From NCBI GenBank assembly GCA_002293425.1, contig DBDE01000031.1:18203-60882 (forward strand): a DNA stretch of 42,680 nucleotides, written 5' to 3'. The DNA comes from Alistipes sp. UBA940. GTDB lineage: Bacteria > Bacteroidota > Bacteroidia > Bacteroidales > Rikenellaceae. Positions 7,115-13,760 of the stretch are shown piece after piece. Numbering within the stretch: position 1 is the stretch's first letter; each line of letters opens with the position of its first letter. Made by a program: the position numbers and the translations under genes. The notes beneath the pieces were generated by a model that saw nothing but the letters and a program-made list of their open reading frames with translations, was not told the origin of the DNA and made no database searches.

Positions 7115-8107
7115 ATGGCAATATTGGCATTTCAGAAGCCTGAGAAGGTTATTATGCTCGAATCTACGTCGCGGGTGGGCAAGTTTGAGTTTCGCCCGCT
7201 GGAACCTGGGTTCGGGATGACTGTTGGGAATGCTTTGCGTCGTATTTTGCTCTCCTCGTTGGAGGGTTATGCGATTACGACGGTTAAGGTTTCGGGGGTG
7301 GATCACGAGTTTGCCGCCATACCAGGGGTGATGGAGGGTATGATCGACATCATTTTGAACTTGAAGCGGGTTCGGTTTGTCAGGACGACGGAGAACGTGG
7401 ATGGCGAGCGGGTGACGTTGAATGTTGCGGGTGTGACGAGCTTGACGGCGGGATATATTTCCAATTATTTGTCGTCGTTTAAGGTTTTGAATCCCGATTT
7501 GGTGATTTGCAGGTTGTCGAAGGATACGAAGTTGACTATCGAGCTGACCATCGGGAAGGGCCGCGGGTATGTTCCTGCGGAGGAGAACCAGCCGGCGGAG
7601 GCTCCGTTCGGGTTGTTGGCTATCGACTCGATCCACTCGCCTATCGTTAATGTGAAGTACTCGATCGACAATTATCGCGTCGAACAGCGGACGGACTATG
7701 AGAAGCTGACGATGGAGATAACGACCGACGGCAGTATCCATCCGAAGGAGGCTTTGAAAGAGGCGGCTAAGATTTTGATCCACCATTTGATGTTGTTTTC
7801 GGACGAGAAGATAACGGTGAACGTGGACGAGGTTTCTGCGCCGGAGGAGTTCGACGAGGATGTGCTGAAGATGAGGCAGTTGTTGAAGACCAAGCTGGCA
7901 GACCAGGATCTGAGTGTTCGGGCATTGAATTGCCTGAAGGCGGCAGAAGTTGAGACCGTAGGCGAGTTGGTGCGGTTCAATCGCAACGACTTGTTGAAGT
8001 TCCGCAATTTTGGGAAGAAGTCATTGTCGGAGCTGGACGAGCTGCTGGCCAATCTCAATTTGCAGTTCGGGATGGATGTGACGCCGTACAAGTTGGATAA
8101 AGATTAA
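7115..8107 (+). CDS. rpoA: DNA-directed RNA polymerase alpha subunit
   Basis: RpoA (330 residues) dimerises to start assembly of RNA polymerase; its C-terminal domain contacts upstream DNA and activators. The N-terminal domain (about 1-235) shows FRPLEPGFGMTVGNALRRILLSSLEG. After an acidic linker (about 240-260), the C-terminal domain has LSVRALNCLKAAEVETVGELV and FGKKSLSELDELL with the usual helix-hairpin-helix pattern. It lies 22 bases after rpsD. The following gap to rplQ is unusually long and G-rich. Confidence 0.99.
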   Translation: MAILAFQKPEKVIMLESTSRVGKFEFRPLEPGFGMTVGNALRRILLSSLEGYAITTVKVSGVDHEFAAIPGVMEGMIDIILNLKRVRFVRTTENVDGERVTLNVAGVTSLTAGYISNYLSSFKVLNPDLVICRLSKDTKLTIELTIGKGRGYVPAEENQPAEAPFGLLAIDSIHSPIVNVKYSIDNYRVEQRTDYEKLTMEITTDGSIHPKEALKEAAKILIHHLMLFSDEKITVNVDEVSAPEEFDEDVLKMRQLLKTKLADQDLSVRALNCLKAAEVETVGELVRFNRNDLLKFRNFGKKSLSELDELLANLNLQFGMDVTPYKLDKD

Positions 8108-8210
8108 GGGGCCGAAGCTGGGGGGAGAGATTGTTGGGGGGGGGTATTGGGAGAGAGGCTGTGTTTTTGGGGAGGGGGACTGTGTTTTTTATAAAGCTAA
8201 TTAGTTAGAA
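8108..8210 (+). other. G-run spacer between rpoA and rplQ
   Basis: This 103-base gap has G-runs at 8108-8111 (4), 8120-8125 (6), 8136-8144 (9), 8149-8151 (3), 8169-8172 (4) and 8174-8178 (5), all on the transcribed-RNA strand. CTGTGTTTTT occurs twice, at 8159-8168 and 8180-8189, 21 bases apart. No reading frame or terminator is seen. An RNA quadruplex or slippage-prone spacer before rplQ is possible. In most genomes rpoA and rplQ are separated by only a few tens of bases. Confidence 0.55.
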
Positions 8211-8852
8211 ATGAGACATAACAAGAAATTTAATCATTTAGGGAGGACAAGCTCGCACAGGAAGGCCACTTTGGCCAATATGGCGGCTTCGCTTGTGATT
8301 CATAAGAGGATCAAGACCACCACCGCCAAGGCTAAGGCTTTGAGGATGTATGTCGAGCCGTTGATCACCAAGTCGAAGGAGGACAGCACCCATTCGCGCA
8401 GGGTGGTGTTTAGTTATTTGAAGGACAAGGATGCGGTGACGGAACTTTTTAGGGTTGTTGCTCCGGCTGTGGGTAACAGGCCCGGCGGATATACTCGCAT
8501 TTTGAAGACCGGTTTCCGGTTGGGTGATGCGGCGGATATGTGTTTTATCGAGCTGGTGGACTTCAACGAGACTTATCGCGAGGGAGCCGTGAAGGCTTCG
8601 GGGGCTGGTAAGACGCGGACGAGGAGGAGCGGCGGGGCTGCTAAGGCTTCGGGTGCGGCTGAGGTTGCTTCGGCTCAGACGGAGAGTGCGGCTGTTGCCA
8701 CTGAGGGCGGCGAGGCTACTAAGCCTGCTGTGAAGAAGGCTCCGGCTAAGGCTGCGGCGAAGAAGCCGGTGGTTAAGGCTAAGCCCGTTTCGGCTAAGAC
8801 GAGTGGCTCGAAGGCCGCTGCCGGTCGGTCGATGGCGAGCAAGAAGGGTTGA
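8211..8852 (+). CDS. rplQ: 50S ribosomal protein L17 with long Ala/Lys-rich tail
   Basis: L17 lies near the peptide exit tunnel of the large subunit. The core, residues 1 to about 120, is canonical (MRHNKKFNHLGRTSSHRKA..., NRPGGYTRILKTGFRLGDAADMCFIELVDFN). Plain L17 stops near residue 120-130. Bacteroidetes homologues often have a tail, and here it reaches residue 213 with Ala, Lys, Ser and Val, e.g. KPAVKKAPAKAAAKKP. The composition resembles the L30 tail at 2380-2645. The gene ends the ribosomal cluster and is followed by a strong terminator. Confidence 0.96.
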   Translation: MRHNKKFNHLGRTSSHRKATLANMAASLVIHKRIKTTTAKAKALRMYVEPLITKSKEDSTHSRRVVFSYLKDKDAVTELFRVVAPAVGNRPGGYTRILKTGFRLGDAADMCFIELVDFNETYREGAVKASGAGKTRTRRSGGAAKASGAAEVASAQTESAAVATEGGEATKPAVKKAPAKAAAKKPVVKAKPVSAKTSGSKAAAGRSMASKKG

Positions 8853-8870
8853 CGGTTGGCCGTTTAGTTG

Positions 8871-8901
8871 AAAGCCACTCCTGTAAGGGGGTGGCTTTTT
8901 T
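8871..8901 (+). terminator. Rho-independent terminator of the ribosomal operon
   Basis: AAAGCCACTCC at 8871-8881 pairs with 8888-8898 (11 pairs, one G-T wobble) around a 6-base loop, and the T-run continues to 8901. It lies 18 bases after the rplQ stop on the plus strand, so it closes the spc-alpha cluster. Confidence 0.88.
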
Positions 8902-8903
8902 AG

Positions 8904-9100
8904 TTGAGAGTTGAGAGTTTTTTTTCGAGGTCGCAGACCTCGTCAGCTCCCCCGTTGGGGGCGATGGCTTTCCCGCCGCGAGAGAATAGCGAGCGGTGAG
9001 AAGCCGGAGCAGAAAGTGCCGAGCTTTGCTCGGCGGCTCTGAATGGACAGGGGGAGCTGAAATCTGCGTCGCGTAGCCAATTATCTAATTCTCAAATTAT
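8904..9100. repeat. Composite intergenic repeat island
   Basis: In order: two units of the heptamer TTGAGAG (8904-8917), a perfect hairpin CGAGGTC-GCA-GACCTCG (8926-8942), a palindromic element with 10-base terminal inverted repeats (8944-9059), and a direct repeat AATTATCTAATT at about 9080-9105. The same heptamer array stands next to another palindromic element at 24935. Such mixed islands resemble the non-coding repeats scattered through Bacteroidales genomes; copy number cannot be seen from one window. The stop codon of the neighbouring 72-residue gene lies at its edge. Confidence 0.7.
8944..9059. repeat. 116-bp MITE/REP-like element with CAGCTCCCCC terminal inverted repeats
   Basis: The ends CAGCTCCCCC (8944-8953) and GGGGGAGCTG (9050-9059) are perfect inverted repeats. 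Inside are two further hairpins: CCCCC-GTT-GGGGG (8949-8961) and GCCGAGC-TTT-GCTCGGC (9018-9034). No reading frame is supported. The structure suggests a non-autonomous mobile or REP-type element; no transposase is nearby and target-site duplication is not clear. Confidence 0.65.
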
Positions 9101-9319
9101 CTAATTAATCACCAACCTCTGCTCCTCATCCAAATAAAAAATACCGTCCCGCCAAAAACCTTGCCCGCTGAGCAACTCCCCGCCGCCACGGAAACACACA
9201 TCGCGATAGGTTCCGTCCTCGGTAATCTCAATTTTCCACCGCCCGGGCTCATAATCATACATCCGGATCCATTCTCCTTCGACAAAATAATCGAATCCCA
9301 AAACATCGTAAGTTTTCAT
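9101..9319 (-). CDS. Hypothetical 72-residue protein
   Basis: A small acidic protein rich in Gly, Trp, Tyr and Asp (MKTYDVLGFDYFVEGEW..., GFWRDGIFYLDEEQRLVIN), with no signal peptide or membrane segment. I do not recognise the family. The evenly spaced aromatic/glycine pattern suggests a small beta-rich fold. Codon choice resembles the genome (GAG, CGG, GGC), which favours a real gene. It is isolated on the minus strand between a repeat island and a long palindrome, which would form its 5' leader if the promoter at 9510-9540 is used. No Shine-Dalgarno site is evident, as is usual in this group. Confidence 0.55.
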   Translation of the reverse strand: MKTYDVLGFDYFVEGEWIRMYDYEPGRWKIEITEDGTYRDVCFRGGGELLSGQGFWRDGIFYLDEEQRLVIN

Positions 9320-9344
9320 AAAAAAGGTGCGTTAAAGTTTCCCA

Positions 9345-9474
9345 ATTGTAGGCCTACCACAGCCCTTCCCCAAGAAACAGTCCCGCACCAGAGCTGCCAT
9401 TGGCACAAGCAATGCCAAGGCAGACTCTGAGCAAACAAACTGAATCGGGGAATTGTAAAGTGGTAGTTTACAAT
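9345..9474 (-). ncRNA. 130-nt diverged palindrome: candidate rod-shaped RNA or structured leader
   Basis: The two halves, centred at about 9409, are inverted copies sharing the same ordered blocks ATTGTA, CTACCAC, TTCCCC, CAGT, CAGAG, CTGCC and TTGGCA. The middle forms a 16-pair stem with two single-A bulges (9389-9405 against 9413-9429). Read as RNA this is one long rod with internal loops. A TTG-N20-TATCTTCG promoter-like pair lies just upstream on the minus strand (9510-9540), and a T6 run lies just downstream (9321-9326). It may be a small RNA, a structured leader of the 72-residue gene, or a MITE. The rod shape recalls 6S RNA but identity is not claimed. Confidence 0.45.
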
Positions 9475-9509
9475 CGATTCAACATTGTTAATACTCAAAT
9501 ATGTCACTG

Positions 9510-9540
9510 CGAAGATAGTAAAAAGTGGCAAAATGGACAA
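9510..9540 (-). promoter_or_regulatory. Candidate minus-strand promoter before the palindrome
   Basis: On the minus strand TTG (9540-9538), exactly 20 bases, then TATCTTCG (9517-9510), one mismatch from the Bacteroidetes -7 consensus TAnnTTTG. Transcription would start near 9503 and run through the palindrome into the 72-residue gene. Confidence 0.45.
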
Positions 9541-9571
9541 AAAATCAAAAAAAGATTGCAGAAAATAGTAT

Positions 9572-9608
9572 TATGTATTGCATAGTATTATTTTTTGTTT
9601 TATCTTTG
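9572..9608 (+). promoter_or_regulatory. Promoter of the PspC-PadR operon with overlapping dyad
   Basis: TTG at 9578-9580, a 20-base spacer and a perfect TATCTTTG at 9601-9608 match the Bacteroidetes housekeeping promoter, 33 bases before the ATG at 9642. The palindrome TATG-TATTG-CATA at 9572-9584 covers the -33 element, flanked by two ATAGTATTA direct repeats. A dyad over -33 fits an operator for the PadR-type regulator encoded in the same operon; that link is inferred. Confidence 0.65.
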
Positions 9609-9641
9609 CAGTGTGAAAATAATTAAAACGACTATACAGCT

Positions 9642-10124
9642 ATGAAACAAACATTCAACGTTAACGTCGCAGGTCGGGCATACAACATCGACGCCGACGC
9701 CTATGAACTGCTCGACAGGTACTTGCAGGACATTTCAAGCCGTCTGAAAGATGTCGATGCCGAGTCGATGGAGGACATCGAAGCGCGCGTGGCCGAAATT
9801 TTCGACGAAAAAGTGTCGTCGCAAATGCAGGTGGTGAACATCGAAACGGTGCGTCGGGCTATGGCCATTATCGGCCGGCCGGATGTGTTCGGAGCACAAC
9901 GAAAAGACTTTTCGTACCACAACTCGGAGGGCCCGAGACGGCTCTATCGCTCGGCGGACGACAAGATGCTGGGCGGGGTTTGCGCGGGGCTGGCAGAGTA
10001 TTTCAACATCGACCCCGTGATCGTGAGGTTGGTGTCGTTGGCGGGTCTTTTCCTCGCCGGGGCTACGTTCTGGGCCTATATTATTATGTGGATAGTGGTG
10101 CCTAAGGCGCCGGTATATAGATAA
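9642..10124 (+). CDS. PspC-domain membrane protein (short paralogue)
   Basis: 160 residues in two parts. Residues 1 to about 85 form a soluble domain (AYNIDADAYELLDRYL..., DIEARVAEIF) also found at the N-terminus of the protein at 10480. Residues about 95-160 are a PspC domain, with LYRSADDKMLGGVCAGLAEYFNID followed by a membrane helix (LVSLAGLFLAGATFWAYIIMW). PspC proteins take part in phage-shock/envelope-stress responses in other bacteria; the role here is not shown. It is the first gene of a three-gene operon with a PadR regulator, behind a good promoter, with 18 bases to the next gene. Confidence 0.85.
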   Translation: MKQTFNVNVAGRAYNIDADAYELLDRYLQDISSRLKDVDAESMEDIEARVAEIFDEKVSSQMQVVNIETVRRAMAIIGRPDVFGAQRKDFSYHNSEGPRRLYRSADDKMLGGVCAGLAEYFNIDPVIVRLVSLAGLFLAGATFWAYIIMWIVVPKAPVYR

Positions 10125-10142
10125 ATCAGGGAGGACAGTGAT

Positions 10143-10493
10143 ATGTCGGACGAAAATGTAAAGAATGTCGATAATGTGAAGGCCCAGATGCGCAAAGGCA
10201 TTTTGGAGTATTGCATTTTGTCGATCTTGTCGCGCGGGGACAGCTATGCGCCGCAGATTATTGCCGAATTGAAGCAGGCCGATATGATCGTGGTGGAGGG
10301 CACGCTGTATCCGTTGTTGGCGCGCCAGAAGAACCAGGGCTTGCTGGGTTATCGGTGGGAGGAGTCGCCTCAGGGGCCTCCGCGGAAGTACTATATGATC
10401 ACCGATCGTGGTCGTGAGGTGCTCGGGCAGTTGGATTCGGCGTGGGACGAGATGGTGGAACAGATAAAAATTATTCGATATGAAAAAAATTGA
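10143..10493 (+). CDS. PadR family transcriptional regulator
   Basis: 116 residues with a winged helix-turn-helix typical of PadR: MRKGILEYCILSILSRGDSYAPQIIAEL, then VVEGTLYPLLARQKNQGLL and PPRKYYMITDRGREVL. Family members are usually dimeric repressors that respond to small molecules or membrane stress. No long C-terminal ligand-binding extension is present, so it belongs to the short PadR-s2-like class. It lies between two PspC-domain genes and overlaps the second by 14 bases, so it probably controls this operon. The dyad at 9572-9584 is a candidate operator. Confidence 0.9.
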   Translation: MSDENVKNVDNVKAQMRKGILEYCILSILSRGDSYAPQIIAELKQADMIVVEGTLYPLLARQKNQGLLGYRWEESPQGPPRKYYMITDRGREVLGQLDSAWDEMVEQIKIIRYEKN

Positions 10494-11748
10494 GAAGGTG
10501 AGCATTGCCGGCATCTCGTTTATGTTGGATGCCGATGCTTATGCTGTTTTGCGCGATTATTTGCAGTCGTTGCACTCCCATTACGATAAGGATCCGGATG
10601 GGGCGGAGATTATTGCGGACATCGAGGCGCGGATTGCCGAGCTGATACTCGACGAGCAGGTGTATACCAAGGTCGTTGCACTCGAGCTGGTGGAGACTAT
10701 CGTGGCGCAGTTGGGTTCGGCGCAGGAGATCGACGACGATGTTCAGACGGACGGTGCTCCGGCGTGGTCGGTGGGAGGTGGTTCGACCGGCGAGGGAACC
10801 ATCCAGAAGCGGCTTTATCGTGCCCAGAGCCCGAAGATACTGGGCGGTGTTTGCGGCGGATTGGCAAATTATTTCAACATCAATGTGGCGTGGGTGCGGT
10901 TGATATTTCTGTTGCCGCTGATATTTTCGATCACCAGCTGGTATTCGTGGCATTGGCTGGATCGGGTGACGGATGATCTTTGGGGCATATCGGTGCTGGC
11001 TTACATAATTTTGTGGATTGCAGTTCCGATGGCTCGGACGCCGCGGCAGGTGTTGGAGGGCAAAGGCGAGAAAATTACGGCCGGAAGGATACGCCAGAAC
11101 CTGAACAGTGCGGCCAAGACCCCCATTCAGAAGCGGGCCACGTCGGTTGCGGCGGAGGTGTTGATCGTTTGCGGACGGGTGTTGCTGTTCTTTGTGAAGT
11201 TTATTGCGGCGTGTGTGGGTTTTGCGTTTGTTTGCGCCGGATTGGGGATATTGGTGGCTATCGGAGCGTTGGTTTTTGCGCCTTGGGCGGTATCGATTCC
11301 GGCTATGATGTGGTTGCCTGACCTGGCTATTGTTTCGGCGACGGGGTTGTTGACTATGGTGTTGATCTTGGCTATGCTGCCGTTGCTCGGGCTGGGGTTC
11401 ACGTTGTTGAGCTTTGTGTTCGGTTGGCGGTTGGGACGTGTGGCTAAGGTTGTGAGCTTGTCGTTGGTGGGAATTTGGTTTGTGATTTTGCTCTTTTGCA
11501 TCACGGTTATCGGGCGTAATGCGGGGTATATTCGCGAGGAGGTGCGGGGCGATCGGCTGTTCGAATACAGGGATGGCAACGGCGAGCCTCGCCATAGTGG
11601 CGAGAAGTGGCGCAAGGAGATAAGGGTAATTGTCGAGCCTGCCAAACCGGATAGTGTTACGATCGAGACGGAGACTGAGGTAGAGACTGAAGCCGGAACT
11701 GAGGCCGGAACCGAAACTTCTGTGGATAGTTTAGTGATAAAGTTATAA
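10480..11748 (+). CDS. PspC-domain multi-pass membrane protein (long paralogue)
   Basis: 422 residues. Residues 1 to about 90 repeat the N-terminal domain of the protein at 9642 (FMLDADAYAVLRDYL, DIEARIAELI). A PspC domain follows at about 105-185 (LYRAQSPKILGGVCGGLANYFNIN plus a hydrophobic helix). Then come several hydrophobic segments at about 225-345 and a Glu/Thr-rich tail (residues about 385-415). The start overlaps padR by 14 bases, indicating coupled translation. The two paralogues probably arose by duplication and may interact. A terminator follows at 11784-11818. Confidence 0.85.
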   Translation: MKKIEKVSIAGISFMLDADAYAVLRDYLQSLHSHYDKDPDGAEIIADIEARIAELILDEQVYTKVVALELVETIVAQLGSAQEIDDDVQTDGAPAWSVGGGSTGEGTIQKRLYRAQSPKILGGVCGGLANYFNINVAWVRLIFLLPLIFSITSWYSWHWLDRVTDDLWGISVLAYIILWIAVPMARTPRQVLEGKGEKITAGRIRQNLNSAAKTPIQKRATSVAAEVLIVCGRVLLFFVKFIAACVGFAFVCAGLGILVAIGALVFAPWAVSIPAMMWLPDLAIVSATGLLTMVLILAMLPLLGLGFTLLSFVFGWRLGRVAKVVSLSLVGIWFVILLFCITVIGRNAGYIREEVRGDRLFEYRDGNGEPRHSGEKWRKEIRVIVEPAKPDSVTIETETEVETEAGTEAGTETSVDSLVIKL

Positions 11749-11783
11749 AATTTCCAAAGGTTTTTAAGTGATTGATTAGGTGG

Positions 11784-11818
11784 CAGGGGCCGGTCGAGAT
11801 GACCCGCCCCTGTTTTTT
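11784..11818 (+). terminator. Rho-independent terminator of the PspC-PadR operon
   Basis: CAGGGGCCGGTC (11784-11795) pairs with 11801-11812 (12 positions, one mismatch) around a 5-base loop and is followed by six T (11813-11818). It directly abuts the nfo stop codon of the opposing gene. Confidence 0.85.
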
Positions 11819-12655
11819 CTATCTCTCAAACTTTTTGAGTTTGGCAATTTCCTGCGGCCAGAGGCTTTCGTCGGGCGTTTCGAGAACGAGGGGAATGCCG
11901 TCGAAACGAGGGTCGCGCACGATGTACTCGAAACAACCCCAGCCCAGCTCGCCGGTGCCCAGAGGGGCGTGGCGGTCGACGTGACTGCCCTGGGTTTTCA
12001 GCGTGTCGTTGAAGTGCATTCCGCGCAGGTATCGAAAGCCCACGACGCTTTCCAACTCCGCAAAAACCGCTTTCGGATCGCGCATATCGTAGCCTGCGGT
12101 GAAGGCGTGGCAGGTGTCGATGCACACCCCCACCCTGCCCTTGTCCTCGACCTCGGAGATGATTTGCGCCAGATGTTCGAACCGGAAACCGACGTTGCTC
12201 CCCTGCCCCGCTGTGTTTTCGATGACGGCGGTGACTCCGTGCGTCCGGTCGAGCGCACGGTTGATGCTTTCGGCTATTCTTCCCAGACATTCGTCCACCA
12301 AAATCTGCCCAAGGGTGCCCCCCGGGTGGAAGTTCAGACGGTCGATGCCCAATTGCTCGCAACGGTGCATTTCGTCGTAGAACGCCTCGCGCGACTTCTC
12401 CAACTCGGCCGCCGCGGGGTGACCGAGATTTATCAGATAGCTGTCGTGGGGCAGAATCTGCCCTGCGCCGTAACCGAAGGCGGCACAGTTGTCGCGAAAT
12501 TTAGAGATGGAGTCGGCCGTAAGTGGCGCAGAGTGCCATTGTCGCTGGTTTTTGGTGAACAACGCAAAGGCCGTTGCGCCGATTTCGTGTGCCCTGAGCG
12601 GTGCGTTTTCCACCCCGCCTGCCGCGCTGACGTGTGCTCCGATATACTTTTTCAT
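11819..12655 (-). CDS. nfo: Endonuclease IV (AP endonuclease, base-excision repair)
   Basis: 278 residues, the usual size. Nfo cleaves the phosphodiester 5' to abasic sites and uses three zinc ions in a TIM barrel. Seen motifs: MKKYIGAHVSAAGG at the start (first zinc His), FHPGG, IENTAGQG, CIDTCHAF, HFNDT and HVDRHAPLGTGELG. The ATG at 12655 gives the canonical start. The frame stays open far upstream through the opposing DUF3078 gene, but that extension has no family support. It is divergent from the DUF3078 gene with only 39 bases between starts. Confidence 0.95.
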   Translation of the reverse strand: MKKYIGAHVSAAGGVENAPLRAHEIGATAFALFTKNQRQWHSAPLTADSISKFRDNCAAFGYGAGQILPHDSYLINLGHPAAAELEKSREAFYDEMHRCEQLGIDRLNFHPGGTLGQILVDECLGRIAESINRALDRTHGVTAVIENTAGQGSNVGFRFEHLAQIISEVEDKGRVGVCIDTCHAFTAGYDMRDPKAVFAELESVVGFRYLRGMHFNDTLKTQGSHVDRHAPLGTGELGWGCFEYIVRDPRFDGIPLVLETPDESLWPQEIAKLKKFER

Positions 12656-12679
12656 ACCGTAAAAGTAACAATTTTTTCG

Positions 12680-12687
12680 TATCTTTG
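12680..12687 (+). promoter_or_regulatory. Candidate -7 box (TATCTTTG) before the DUF3078 operon
   Basis: An exact TAnnTTTG match ends 7 bases before the ATG at 12695, so the transcript leader would be extremely short. No clear TTG lies 20 bases upstream, where the nfo start codon sits. The -7 box alone supports the call. Confidence 0.45.
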
Positions 12688-12694
12688 CGCCTAT

Positions 12695-13759
12695 ATGAAA
12701 CATCTTTTTTCGATCCTTATACTGATGCTCGCCACCGCCGCGAGCGCGCAATTTACGATTCCCAGCACCGCCCCCGACAAAACTCCGACGGTACCCATCC
12801 CCGTTCGCAAAGGCGAGGTGGACGTGAAAGTTCTTAACGAAGCGGAGGCTCGGGTGCGTAAAAAAGAGTTGTGGAACAGTCGCAACGCGGTCGATTTTCG
12901 GGTGAGCGCAACGGGTTTCATCACCCATTTCAACAAGTCGTGGAAGACCAACAACGAGAATGCCATTGCAGGCGAGTTTTCCTCCTATTATTATCACACC
13001 TTTCAAAAAGGGCGTCACACCACGATTTTTAAATTCGACGCGCTCTATGGAATGAACTATATCGACGAGGTGTGGTTCAAGAACCAGGACCTGCTGAAGC
13101 TCTATTTTCTCTCGTCGTGGAAGTTGAAGGAACAGGGAGCATTGCGCAATTGGGCTTACAGTTTTTCGGCAGGGTTTGCGACGCAGTTTTCGCAGGGGTT
13201 CAAGTCGCGCACGGAGAAGATTTTGTGGAGCAACTTTATGGCTCCGGGCACGCTTAATCTCGGGGTCGGGTTGACCTACACCTCGCCCAACAAGAAGTTT
13301 CCGTTTATCGTCACGGTTAACCCCGTCAGCGGCAACGCGCTGTTTGTGCTCGACGACCGGATCGACGATGCGCGGCGCAAGGAGCTCGGCATCACCACTC
13401 CGCGCAAGGCCGACGGCTCGATAGTCAGACATAAGCTGGAGGGTGGGTCGAACCTCAATGTGGCGTTCAATCGCACTTTTGCCCTGAGCGACCGCCGCGA
13501 TTGGATGACGTTGCAGTACAACACCACGTTCAGCTCGTTTTACGGCTGGATGACGCAGCTCAGCCGCGACAATGTGGCGGGAACGCGGACGGCCATCATT
13601 CCCACCGTCAATTGGACCAACTCGTTGATATTCAATCCGTTGAAGTTCTTGTCGCTGGAATTTCGCACGACTATGTTTTACGACCGCGCGCAGATCGATA
13701 AGTTGCAGATGCAATACTATCTCCGCGTGGGGTTGACGTACAGATTTAAGAACAGGTAG
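12695..13759 (+). CDS. DUF3078 family outer-membrane-type protein
   Basis: 354 residues with a clear signal peptide (MKHLFSILILMLATAASAQ, cleavage after about residue 19). The mature part alternates short hydrophobic/aromatic strands typical of outer-membrane beta-barrels (WAYSFSAGFATQFSQ, NLGVGLTYTS, YYLRVGLTYRFKNR), ending in aromatic-rich strands. The N-terminal region with RKKELWNSRNAVDFR and the pattern GFITHFNKSWKTNNENAI resemble the Bacteroidetes DUF3078 family, whose function is not established. It is the first gene of a tight operon with an S41 protease one base downstream, which may mean a shared envelope role. Confidence 0.8.
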   Translation: MKHLFSILILMLATAASAQFTIPSTAPDKTPTVPIPVRKGEVDVKVLNEAEARVRKKELWNSRNAVDFRVSATGFITHFNKSWKTNNENAIAGEFSSYYYHTFQKGRHTTIFKFDALYGMNYIDEVWFKNQDLLKLYFLSSWKLKEQGALRNWAYSFSAGFATQFSQGFKSRTEKILWSNFMAPGTLNLGVGLTYTSPNKKFPFIVTVNPVSGNALFVLDDRIDDARRKELGITTPRKADGSIVRHKLEGGSNLNVAFNRTFALSDRRDWMTLQYNTTFSSFYGWMTQLSRDNVAGTRTAIIPTVNWTNSLIFNPLKFLSLEFRTTMFYDRAQIDKLQMQYYLRVGLTYRFKNR

Positions 13760-13760
13760 G

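Noticed and set aside
11780..13759. Very long plus-strand frame (over 650 codons) across nfo into the DUF3078 gene, and a mirror minus-strand frame across DUF3078 into nfo
   Set aside because: Each half is real only where the known family begins (12695 and 12655). The rest is antisense frame kept open by GC-rich codon bias, with no domain similarity.
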